A DNA stretch of 64,000 nucleotides, taken from assembly GCF_017498545.1 (NCBI RefSeq), contig NZ_CP071793.1, forward strand, positions 2,976,001 through 3,040,000, given 5' to 3'. The translations under genes were made by a program, and so were the position numbers. Below the pieces are notes generated by a model. It had not been told where the DNA came from and made no database searches. It was given only the letters and a program-made list of their open reading frames with translations. Origin of the DNA: Sulfidibacter corallicola. Lineage in GTDB: Bacteria > Acidobacteriota > Holophagae > Acanthopleuribacterales > Acanthopleuribacteraceae. Of this stretch, positions 19,820 to 28,300 are shown piece by piece (the stretch's first letter is position 1; each line of letters starts with the position of its first letter).

Positions 19820-20457
19820 TCCGAATTGTCGTCATCGATGACCACGAGGTCGTGCGCGAAGGGCTGAGATCGAGGTTGAATGCCTACGACGACCTGGAAT
19901 TGGTCGGCGAAGCAAGGACCGGCACGGAGGGGCTCGCCTTGATCGAAGCCAAACAACCCGATGTCGCCATTCTAGACTTGGTGATGCCTGGCCCCACGAG
20001 TGGTATCGACGTAGCCAAGGAAGTTAAAAAACGTCAGTTGCCCACCAAGATTCTCATTTACAGTTTCTACAACAAACCCACCATGATTTTCGGAGCACTC
20101 GACGCGGGTGCTATGGGCTATCAATCCAAGTCGGAATCTCTCGAAGAGGTCATCGAAGGCTGTAGGGCCGTGGCCTTTTCGGATCGCTGGTGGTTCAGCG
20201 GCGACATCCAGGCGATCGTCAACGCCAGACACATGCAGCCTTCACGATCCAAACTGACCACGAAAGAGAAAGAAGTGCTCCGGTGGCTGTCGCTAGGTTA
20301 CGAAAATCTCAACATCGCCGCCAGACTCGACATCAGCGAAAACACCGTAAAAAATCACCTAAAATCAATTTATCGCAAGCTGGAGGTGGCAGGCAGGGTT
20401 GGAGCGGCACTGTGGGCATGGCGACAAGGCCTGGTTAACGACATGATCTGGGAATGA
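19816..20457 (+). CDS. NarL/FixJ-family response regulator
   Basis: 213 residues, starting at GTG 19816 that overlaps the kinase stop codon (GTGA), with AAGGAG 8-10 bases upstream; translational coupling is likely. The receiver domain (1-120) has the acidic pair D8-D9, phospho-acceptor D54 (AILDLVMPG) and a late K in 'YQSKSES'. The C-terminal LuxR-type HTH (about 148-205) shows LTTKEKEVLRWLSLGYENLN and ISENTVKNHLKSIYRKL. It is the cognate partner of the adjacent propeller kinase. Targets are unknown; the upstream cohesin/dockerin operon is a plausible one because it lies next door (inference). Confidence 0.95.
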   Translation: MIRIVVIDDHEVVREGLRSRLNAYDDLELVGEARTGTEGLALIEAKQPDVAILDLVMPGPTSGIDVAKEVKKRQLPTKILIYSFYNKPTMIFGALDAGAMGYQSKSESLEEVIEGCRAVAFSDRWWFSGDIQAIVNARHMQPSRSKLTTKEKEVLRWLSLGYENLNIAARLDISENTVKNHLKSIYRKLEVAGRVGAALWAWRQGLVNDMIWE

Positions 20458-20795
20458 TCGGCGTTCCCAAGGCTTGCCGTGGCCAAGAAGACTCCTCAGA
20501 CTAGACCGTGTCCATCCAGAAACGAAGGATCGTAATGGACTTCCCCTGATTGGATTCAAAAACCAGTTTTCTCGGGACCCTACACCCTCGTCAGGCAAGG
20601 TGAATCAAGCCGCCGGTATTCCCAATCAGGCCATACCCTCGAAATCCCTCACACCTACCATCAGCCCACGCCATCATGAGTTTGTCGGTGTGGGGATCAA
20701 TAGTTTGGCCTAACTGGAGGAATAATTCCTCGGCTTCCCCCGATAACAGTAAACATGAGACTCATGAGATGATTCAACTCCTCAAAAAACGGCCC
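20458..20795. other. Intergenic region between convergent genes
   Basis: 338 bases between the response regulator and the VOC gene. Nothing coding is supported. A short perfect inverted repeat (GAGGAAT/ATTCCTC, near 20718) lacks a U-tract; no clear terminator was found. Confidence 0.5.
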
Positions 20796-21185
20796 TCACT
20801 CCCCGCTGCCGTCCCATTGGTTGGCGCCGGCCGGAAAGTCCTGGGATTGTGGTTTGACGACACAGAAATCGTGACCCGACGGAGCCTTCATGACCCACCA
20901 GGTCCTGACCTGCCGCTTGCGCTCGGCCCCTGCCGCTTCGAGGCGCGCCACCTCGGCGTCGACGTCGTCGGTCTCGATGTCCAAGTGGACGGCGGGTGAA
21001 TCCTCACTTTGCTGTAACAGCACTTGAATGCGGTCGACCGGGACCTCCATCTCCACGTAGCGTTTGCCGAGATCGGCGCCTTCGGGCGGCCGACGCCCCA
21101 AGGCGTGACTCCAAAAGGCGACGGCTTGCTGGAACTCCTGCGGGGGACAGTCGATGACGAGCGTGCAGAGCTTACTTTGGTGCAT
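20796..21185 (-). CDS. VOC (glyoxalase/bleomycin-resistance) superfamily protein
   Basis: 129 residues; ATG 21185 is chosen because GGAGGAAC lies directly upstream and the family fold starts here. The sequence reads as a single VOC chain with paired beta-alpha-beta-beta-beta modules: 'CTLVIDCP' at the start, 'FWSHALGRRP', 'HLDIETDDVDAEVARLEAAG' and a C-terminal 'APSGHDFCVV'. Members are dioxygenases, isomerases or antibiotic-binding proteins; the substrate cannot be read from sequence. It is divergent from a CGNR regulator gene across a 140-base region with a good promoter and a palindrome, so that regulator probably controls it. Confidence 0.88.
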   Translation of the reverse strand: MHQSKLCTLVIDCPPQEFQQAVAFWSHALGRRPPEGADLGKRYVEMEVPVDRIQVLLQQSEDSPAVHLDIETDDVDAEVARLEAAGAERKRQVRTWWVMKAPSGHDFCVVKPQSQDFPAGANQWDGSGE

Positions 21186-21248
21186 GGGTGTTCCTCCATA
21201 GGTGTGGGCTGTATCTTTTTCTACCATCAAAATCATTTTTGGTGGTTA

Positions 21249-21277
21249 AACATATCTTTATTCATTCAACCAGTCAA
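21249..21277 (-). promoter_or_regulatory. Strong sigma70-type promoter for the VOC gene
   Basis: On the minus strand TTGACT (21277-21272), 17-base spacer, TATGTT (21254-21249). Leader of about 60 bases to ATG 21185. The -35 hexamer overlaps the left arm of the AACCAGT/ACTGGTT inverted repeat. Confidence 0.7.
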
Positions 21278-21293
21278 ATGGTTTTTACTGGTT
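21268..21293. promoter_or_regulatory. Candidate operator: AACCAGT-N12-ACTGGTT inverted repeat
   Basis: Perfect 7-base arms at 21268-21274 and 21287-21293. They overlap the -35 of the VOC promoter and the presumptive -35 of the divergent regulator, so one bound dimer could control both. Arm spacing of about two helical turns (centre to centre 19) fits a dimeric HTH or zinc-finger protein. Confidence 0.5.
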
Positions 21294-21319
21294 ACAGTCT
21301 TCGTCACTGGCATTACAAT
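21291..21319 (+). promoter_or_regulatory. Candidate promoter giving a leaderless regulator mRNA
   Basis: GTTACA (21291-21296), 17-base spacer, TACAAT (21314-21319). Transcription would start about 7 bases later, at or next to the ATG at 21326; no Shine-Dalgarno sequence precedes that ATG. Confidence 0.4.
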
Positions 21320-21325
21320 GACGCC

Positions 21326-21973
21326 ATGAGCGACGCCATCTCTCCCGTGGCCGAGATCCAGCGCATCGGCGGACATCTCTGCCTCGACCTCACCAATACC
21401 GTTCACCACCGCTACCGCCCCCAAGACGGCGACTACTTCACCGGAGTCGCCGACGTCCTGCAGTGGGCGCTGGACAGCGACTTGATCGATCTCGAGCGGC
21501 GCGACGCCTACCATGCCCAGCTTCGCGAGGACGCCGATTCGGCAGATCGCTTCCTCGAGGACGTGATTTCGTTGCGCGAGTCGCTTTTCGAACTGTTCAC
21601 GAGCACCGCGTCCGGGCGGGAGATCGCGGCCAGGGACCTGGCCGTTCTCAACCGCGCCCTGACGGAGGGGGCGGCGCTGCGGCGATTGGTCTGGGCGGAT
21701 CCCCACCCGATCTGGCAATGGTCGACCGAAAACCCCTGGAGCATCCCTTGGCGGCTGGCATGGTCGGCCTCGGAACTGCTGTGCTCCCCGATGCTGGCCC
21801 GGGTCAAAGAGTGTCCGCCGCCGGACGGGTGCGGCTGGTTGTTCCTGGACCGATCCAAAAACAGGTCGCGACGCTGGTGCAGCATGAGGGATTGCGGCAA
21901 CGCGGCCAAGGCCAAACGCCACTATCGCCGCAAAAAAGCGAAGCGCAAATCTTCGGCCGAGGCACACACTTGA
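21326..21973 (+). CDS. ABATE/CGNR zinc-finger transcriptional regulator
   Basis: 215 residues. The N-terminal ABATE-like domain contains 'GGHLCLDLTNTV' (residues 12-23), the usual start of this family. The C-terminus has the CGNR-type zinc finger: Cys in DGCGW, then WCSMRDCGNAAKAKRHYRR. The signature reads CGNA rather than CGNR, a conservative-looking deviation. ATG 21326 is chosen over upstream in-frame GTG 21188 because homology starts here and the longer reading runs through the divergent promoter. It is probably an autoregulated controller of the neighbouring VOC gene; family members often sense small organic compounds (family knowledge, effector unknown). Confidence 0.88.
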   Translation: MSDAISPVAEIQRIGGHLCLDLTNTVHHRYRPQDGDYFTGVADVLQWALDSDLIDLERRDAYHAQLREDADSADRFLEDVISLRESLFELFTSTASGREIAARDLAVLNRALTEGAALRRLVWADPHPIWQWSTENPWSIPWRLAWSASELLCSPMLARVKECPPPDGCGWLFLDRSKNRSRRWCSMRDCGNAAKAKRHYRRKKAKRKSSAEAHT

Positions 21974-22250
21974 CCCAGCCGATGCCCGCAGACCCGTTTT
22001 AGTACCTGGGCCTTCATCTGTGATCGAGAGCGGTTCTCGTGAATCTTTCGGGAACATGCCCGGGTGCGCCTGCTCAACCCACAGGTATTGCGTCGCTTAT
22101 GCGGTTTTGGATGCCTCGGTGTCGGCTCGCCAACCGGTCGTCCTGGGTCGCCGTCCGATCCTCCAGCGAATCCGATCGGCGTTCGGGTACCGCCCCCGCG
22201 GTTCCGGGTTACAATAGCAGTCTTGCCTTGAACCGAGTGCGATCCGCGAG
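21974..22250. other. Intergenic region
   Basis: 277 bases between the CGNR regulator and the M50-like gene. GC-rich; I see no RNA gene, clear terminator or promoter. If the downstream protein starts at the later codon near its ribosome-binding site, this gap is about 340 bases. Confidence 0.45.
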
Positions 22251-22964
22251 ATGCGCGATTCGATTCCCCCACAACTGCGCTACAATGCGCCCAGTCCGAA
22301 ACGGAGGTGCCCTATCAACACTGATTTGATCATTCTCCTGCTGCTATGGTCGATTTCCTTCACCTTTTCGCTGACCCTGCACGAGGCCGCGCACGCCTTG
22401 GTCGGCAAACTGGGTGGCGACCTGACGGCGTATGCGACCGGTCAGGTCAGCTTGAACCCCATCCCCCACATGAAACGCGAGCCCATGGGCATGATCGTGA
22501 TCCCGCTGGTCTCGTTCTTCATCTACAACGGGGGCTGGATGCTCGGCTGGGCCTCGGCACCCTACGACCCCATATGGGCCGAGCGACACCCGCGTAAATC
22601 GGCGCTGATGGCCCTCGCGGGCCCCGTTTCCAATCTCATCTTGTTCATTCTCAGCGCCATCGCCTACAAGATGCTTTACGCCTTCGGTACCGGCATGTCC
22701 GAGGAACTGTTCACGACCCTGGCCATGCTCGCGCTGATCATGTACAAGTTGAACCTGATCCTGGCGCTCTTCAACTTCATTCCCCTGCCGCCCTTGGACG
22801 GTGCCGAGATCATCCTGCTGTTCTTTCCGGAAAATCAGGCATCCATGATCCGCGCGCGCATTCGCAGTCTCGGCATTTTCGGACTTTTCCTGGCCTGGAT
22901 CCTGTTTCCCTACATTTACCGCCCTATTCGCGCCTTCTTCTCGGCGTTGCTGGGCATGCCCTGA
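22251..22964 (+). CDS. Site-2 protease-like M50 family membrane metallopeptidase
   Basis: Up to 237 residues. The first zinc motif HEAAH starts at residue 44 inside the first hydrophobic helix, and the second motif 'NFIPLPPLDG' supplies the third ligand (LDG) near residue 190; about five to six membrane helices. This is the compact Rv/YwhC-like M50 type without PDZ domains, a predicted intramembrane peptidase. The start is uncertain. ATG 22251 has no ribosome-binding site, and the 20 residues it adds look non-protein. A good GGAGG (22303-22307) instead sits 6 bases before an ATC codon (22314) and 18 before TTG 22326, both in frame, and hydrophobic sequence begins right there. Substrate unknown. 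Confidence 0.88.
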   Translation: MRDSIPPQLRYNAPSPKRRCPINTDLIILLLLWSISFTFSLTLHEAAHALVGKLGGDLTAYATGQVSLNPIPHMKREPMGMIVIPLVSFFIYNGGWMLGWASAPYDPIWAERHPRKSALMALAGPVSNLILFILSAIAYKMLYAFGTGMSEELFTTLAMLALIMYKLNLILALFNFIPLPPLDGAEIILLFFPENQASMIRARIRSLGIFGLFLAWILFPYIYRPIRAFFSALLGMP

Positions 22965-23027
22965 CCCGTGTTCCGCATCCGTTCCCGAGATTTCCAACGA
23001 CGACCGACACCTATGAGGTAAGCCCCC

Positions 23028-24854
23028 ATGACGACATCGCAACAGATCGACCGGCAACTCTGGAATCGCCTGGATCAGGTTCCCGAAATCGGGGTCCATC
23101 CACAGGCCGAATGCCTCAAGCGCATTGTCGCGGGGCAGACCAGCATGACGTCCAAGGGCTTCCCCTACATTTCCGAAGAGAGTTTCCAGACCTTCGTTTG
23201 CCGGGTCCCGCACCTGTTTTCCAACGGCCTGGCCATCCTGAAATGGGTCGACGGCGTGCTCCACCACGTACGCGGCTGGGAGGATCTTGAGCCCTGCTCC
23301 CGCGATTCCGCGTTGCGGGCCCTCAAGGTCATCCAAAACATGGTGTATACCGCCTCGATCACGGCGCCGTCGGACCTGTGGCTGGTTCGCCAGGTACTGT
23401 CCACCCACAAGAGCCTGGCGATCGTCGGCTGGTTGAAATCCGGCAACGGCCTGAGCCCCGAAGCGTTCGCCAAGGAGCACCAGTTCAACGAACGCCAACT
23501 CAAGATCGACCTGCATTTCCTGTATTCGCGGGGGTACCTGCGCCTCGAGGATGGGACCTTCTTCCTCTCCGAAGACGAAGCGGTGCGCCAGTTGTTCGCG
23601 CACTTGACGATTCTTCCCAAACGCGATCGCGGCGACATGACCAAGCTGTGGATGCGGTGGTTCGCCGGGGAAGAGAAGGACCCGGAGGGCGGCAGCCTGC
23701 GCGACCGGCTGGAAGCTTGGCTGTCCTTCGAAGCCAAGAAAACCCGGCCTCAAACGTCGTGGATCGCAGGCCAATGGGAAGTGGAACTGGGTTATCGATT
23801 GCTGCCCGTGGTCCTGGCCATGCGGGCGCGTGGCCTGACCCTGAAGCTGGAACGCCAGGCTGTCTTTTCGGAGATCGTGCCCCGAAGCTTCCCCTCGCTC
23901 ATGGACCTGTTGAGCCGCACTGGCCTGGTCCACGACGATCGGGTGACCCTCTTGGGTGCGCGGGTGTTCGAGCGGGGACCGGGCCCGTTCGGCATCGTAG
24001 GCGCCTACACCAGCTACCTCGAACACCTGGACGAGATCCTGCGCGGCAAGGTGGGCCATTCGTGGGTGAGCCGTGGCGAGAACGTGGCCGCCAGCCAGGA
24101 CGCCAACCGCAAGTCCTTCGCATCGGCCAACAAGGCCTTGGACGATTTCTGCACGCGCTTCCAATTCGACTACGACGTGTTCATCGAGCACGCGGTGGGC
24201 AAGGGCGAAGCGACGCGCCAGCGGTTCGAGCGAGACCGTGACGAGCGCCTGCGCTACTTTGGCGCCGATCTCGAAGATGCCGCCATCGACGAGGCCATCA
24301 AGGAGCAGGAACGCGGCGTGCTGCCGAAGAACATGAAGTTCATTCGCAGCGCGGACATCGGGGAACCGAGCAAGATCACCGAAGCGCTGAAGGCCGAGGG
24401 TCTCGACGGCAAGAGCGCGGTCATGGTCGTGGGCAACGGTTTCCACGAAATTCGCGATCAGTCCGACACCAAGATGATTCAGGTATTGAACGGTTATCGC
24501 GAGGCGGGCATCCTGTTGATCTTCACGGAAGAGACCGGGCTCACCGACTCGGATTTGCTGAACACGGCGTGGAACACCTACCACGCCGGATTCCGCCACG
24601 TGCACGAGATGTCGGGACAGGGGCTGAGGCCCTCCTGGCGCAACGAGAAGGGCGAGGGCATGATGAGCTGGTCGGAATGCGCCGAGAAGGCGGACTACCG
24701 CGTCCTGCATCGGTACACGGCCACCACCCGCACGATCTATCCCTACAAGAAAGGACGCCGCAAGAACCCCTCGATCAGCGTCACCTATTTCTGTGTCCCG
24801 GAAGCCCTGTGCCGGTCGCTGAACATCAGCCTCGAAGATTGCGGCCGCGCCTGA
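23028..24854 (+). CDS. Uncharacterised 608-residue cytoplasmic protein
   Basis: ATG 23028 preceded by GAGGTAAG about 9 bases upstream; 63 bases after the M50-like gene, possibly co-transcribed. No signal peptide or membrane helix. I do not recognise the family. The first 380 residues look all-alpha with winged-helix-like stretches ('FNERQLKIDLHFLYSRGYLRL', shortened here, about 160-185). The C-terminal 200 residues contain an acidic helix region (400-440) and then a Rossmann-like segment (AVMVVGNGFHEIRDQSD, ILLIFTEETGLT, 'AWNTYHAGFRHVHE'). That segment could be a degenerate SAM-dependent methyltransferase fold, though a clear glycine-rich motif I is missing. A large reading frame on the opposite strand is a shadow. 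Confidence 0.85.
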   Translation: MTTSQQIDRQLWNRLDQVPEIGVHPQAECLKRIVAGQTSMTSKGFPYISEESFQTFVCRVPHLFSNGLAILKWVDGVLHHVRGWEDLEPCSRDSALRALKVIQNMVYTASITAPSDLWLVRQVLSTHKSLAIVGWLKSGNGLSPEAFAKEHQFNERQLKIDLHFLYSRGYLRLEDGTFFLSEDEAVRQLFAHLTILPKRDRGDMTKLWMRWFAGEEKDPEGGSLRDRLEAWLSFEAKKTRPQTSWIAGQWEVELGYRLLPVVLAMRARGLTLKLERQAVFSEIVPRSFPSLMDLLSRTGLVHDDRVTLLGARVFERGPGPFGIVGAYTSYLEHLDEILRGKVGHSWVSRGENVAASQDANRKSFASANKALDDFCTRFQFDYDVFIEHAVGKGEATRQRFERDRDERLRYFGADLEDAAIDEAIKEQERGVLPKNMKFIRSADIGEPSKITEALKAEGLDGKSAVMVVGNGFHEIRDQSDTKMIQVLNGYREAGILLIFTEETGLTDSDLLNTAWNTYHAGFRHVHEMSGQGLRPSWRNEKGEGMMSWSECAEKADYRVLHRYTATTRTIYPYKKGRRKNPSISVTYFCVPEALCRSLNISLEDCGRA

Positions 24855-24863
24855 CCCGTCCAC

Positions 24864-25349
24864 TCGCGGCGGCCCCTTGGATTTCGGGCCAACTTTTTTC
24901 GGACACGCAACGACTTAATGGAAACGAAGGCGTTCCGAAACTTCATACCGAACGATGCACCGGACCATGAGCCGGTTATCGTCGCGTTTACGCGTTCCTC
25001 TGAGAGGGTGATCGTACCTACCCCTACGCTGCCTTGTTGAAACCCGGAGTGTGTGTTTGGGGTGGATGCAATCGGGTGGCCCCCGCGCAAGATGGTGGTG
25101 CGAAATGCATTGGAAAAACGTGGTTCGGCATTCCCTGGCCCGACACTGCGAGGATCTACCGGGACAGTGTGTCGCGGATGTTCCCAATGTGTCGAAGCCC
25201 GGCAGATGGTGCGGGGTTCGGCCGCTCGCCCGCGCCCCCAAGAAACGCTCAACTCGAGTCCAAACCTCTCATCACGACTCGTCGTGCCTTTCGGCACCCG
25301 GCATCCATGCCCATTCGGTTCATTGTATGTGTATCCCAAAGGAGGAGAC
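24864..25349. other. Intergenic region upstream of the Tricorn-like gene
   Basis: About 486 bases. A weak GGCCC/GGGCC hairpin at 24871-24890 followed by an interrupted T-run may terminate the preceding gene. A small GGTGCC/GGCACC-type hairpin lies near 25290. No supported coding sequence. The strong AAAGGAGG at 25338-25345 is the ribosome-binding site of the next gene. Confidence 0.45.
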
Positions 25350-28300
25350 GTGCGTCCCAAAGCTTATCCAAGCGCTGTTCAGAAGCCCAACCGGATCATC
25401 CCCCAAATGCTGTTTTGTCTCATCAGCCTATGCCTGGGGAACCTCATCGCCAGCGACGGCTACCAACCCCATGGCGGCATGATACGCTATCCCGATGTCA
25501 GCCAAACCCATATCGTCTTCAGTTATGCCAACGATCTCTGGCTGGTGCCCCGCGAGGGTGGAACCGCCACGCCGCTCGCTTCACCGGGCGGTACGGAACT
25601 CACGCCGCGTTTCTCGCCCGACGGCGAGACCGTGGCCTTTTCCGCCAATTTCGACGGCGACGAGGATCTGTACACAATCCCGACCTCGGGCGGCATTCCC
25701 GATCGAGTCACCCACCACCCGGGTTTCGAATTCCTCTCCGACTGGACCCCCGACGGACAGTCGCTGATCTTTTTCAGCCGCTCGATCGAGGGGTTTCCGC
25801 GCGCCACCCAACTGTTTACCGTTTCGGCCACCGGCGGACTGCCCACCAAAATGCCCGTCCCCTACGGGGCCAACGGCACCATTCACAGCGACGGTGAATG
25901 GCTGGCGTACACGCCGCGCTTCCGCGATTACCGCACCTGGAAGCGTTACCGCGGCGGCCAGGCGGCCGAGATCTGGCTCTTCAACCTCGAGAACAACAGT
26001 TCCAAGAAAGTCACGGACTGGGAGGGAACCGACACCATGCCCATGTGGCACGGGAAGACCCTGTACTACCTGTCCGACAACGGCCCCAACCACCGGCTGA
26101 ACATCTGGGCCTACGACACCGAATCGGGCCAGCGCCGCCAGGTCACGAAGCTCGCGGATTACGACGTCAAGTTCCCGAGCATCGGTCCGGGCCCCAACGG
26201 CCAGGGCGAAATCGTGTTTCAATACGGCTCCCAATTACACCTGCTCGACCTAGCCAAAGGCACCCACGCGGCCGTTTCCGTCCGGTTGCCGGGCAGCCGA
26301 CCCGCCCTGCGCACGGCACCCGTCGACGCGGCCGAAAACCTGACCACGAACCGGTTCCTTTCCTCCTCGGCCAAACGGGTCGCCGTCGAAGCGCGCGGCG
26401 ACATTTGGACCCTGCCCGTCAAACACGGCACCCCGCGCAACCTGACCCGCACCAGCGGCCGCGCGGAACGGGATCCCGCCTGGAGCCCCGACGGCAAGTG
26501 GATCGCCTTTTTCGCGGACGACGACTACGAGCAGGGGTACAACCTGTTCATCACCCAGAGCGACGGCCGCGGCGAAACGCGCAAACTGACGAACCTGGAC
26601 AAACAGTATCTCTTCACGCCTTCCTGGTCGCCCAATTCGGAAAAAATCGCGTTTTGGAACCAATTGGGCCAACTGTTTCTGCACGACCTGGCATCGGGCC
26701 AGACCAAGGAAATCGCCAAGGACCGTTTCGGCGGCACCAGCAGCCTGGCCTGGACCCACGATTCGCGTTGGTTGGCGATGTCCCTCTCCTTGGAGGCCAC
26801 CAACGCCCTCTTCGTCTACCACACCGAAACCGACAAGCTCCATCAATTGACCAGCGGCATGTTCAACGACTACAGGCCGACCTTCGACGAAAAGGGCAAA
26901 TACCTGGCGTTCCTCAGCGATCGCCACGCGGCCGACCCGACCTACGAAGATTACGGCACCACCTGGGTTTACTCGGGCCAGGACCGCATCTTGGTGGTTC
27001 CCCTGAAGAAGGGCGAAAAGGTACCCTTCGCACCCAAGAGCGACGAGGAATCTTTCGAGGATGACGACGACGCCGGCGAAAACGGGAAAGACGAAGACGA
27101 CGAGGATGACGAAAAGGATTCCAAGAAGAAAGGCAAAAAGAAAAAAGGCAAGAAAGACGCGAAGAAAGACAAGGACGACGTCAAACCAATCGAATTCGAT
27201 TTGGACGGTTTCGAGAAACGCGCGGTTCCGGTGCCCGTGGACCACGGCAACCTGAGCAACCTGGTCTTCGGCCGCAAAGCCAAGTTGTTCTACATTCGCG
27301 GCGCCGCGAATCGCGACCGCAAATCGAATCAACTGACCATGGTCGACCTGAAGGACGCGGAACTCGAAGAGAAGACCGTCGTCAAGGGTTTGGTGAGCTT
27401 CATGCTCTCCGAAAAGCGCGAGAAGATGCTGGTGTTCAAGGCACCCAAGCGTATGGCGGTCATCGATGCCAAACCCAAACAGAAAATGAAGGACATGGTC
27501 TCGACCAAAGGCATGACCGTCCAGGTGAACCCGCGCGAAGAATGGACGCAGATCTTCCACGAGGCCTGGCGCCTGTATCGCGAGTTTTTCTATGCGCCGA
27601 ACATGCACGGCCTGGATTGGAAGGCGGTGCGCGACAGCTACGCCGAAATGTTGGCGGATGCCACCACCCGCGGAGAGGTGGGCTACGTCCTCAGCGAGAT
27701 GATTTCGGAATTGAACGTGGGCCACGCCTATCACGGCAACGCCAGGGACAAGGGTCGTCCCTCGAACGTCAACGTCGGCCTGCTGGGTGCCGATTTCAGC
27801 CTCGAAAACGATGCCTTCCGCATTCGAAAAATCTATCGCGGCGGCGATTGGGACGCGTCGGTTCGTTCACCGTTGGACCTGCCGGGCATCGATGTGGCCG
27901 AAGGCGACTACCTGTTGGCGGTCAATGGCGAACCGCTGGATACGACGAAGGACGTCTGGGCCTCCTTCCTCAATCTGGCCAACCGCGTGGTGACGCTGAC
28001 CGTGAGTAAAAAACCCGCCATGGACGACGAGGCCCGCCAGGTCGTGGTGCGCACCCTGCGATCCGATTCCGAGCTTCGCCTGCGCGATTGGATCGAGCGC
28101 AACCGCGACTACGTCGCCAAGAAAACGGGTGGCAAAGTGGGCTATATCTACGTGCGCAACACGGGTATTCCCGGCCAGAACGACCTGATTCGCCAGCTCA
28201 TCGGCCAACGTCGCAAACAGGCGTTGATCATCGACGAGCGCTGGAACGGCGGCGGCCAGATTCCCACGCGGTTCATCGAGCTGCTCAACCGCCCGTTGGT

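Noticed and set aside
22140..22215. Possible tRNA-like fold before the M50 gene (GGTTCCGGGTT resembles a T-arm)
   Set aside because: No acceptor stem or anticodon arm could be paired around it.
22344..24863. 839-codon leftward open frame opposite the M50 and 608-residue genes
   Set aside because: No ribosome-binding site; the sequence is Arg/Gln/His/Gly-rich and shadow-like. The rightward genes have ribosome-binding sites and recognisable motifs.
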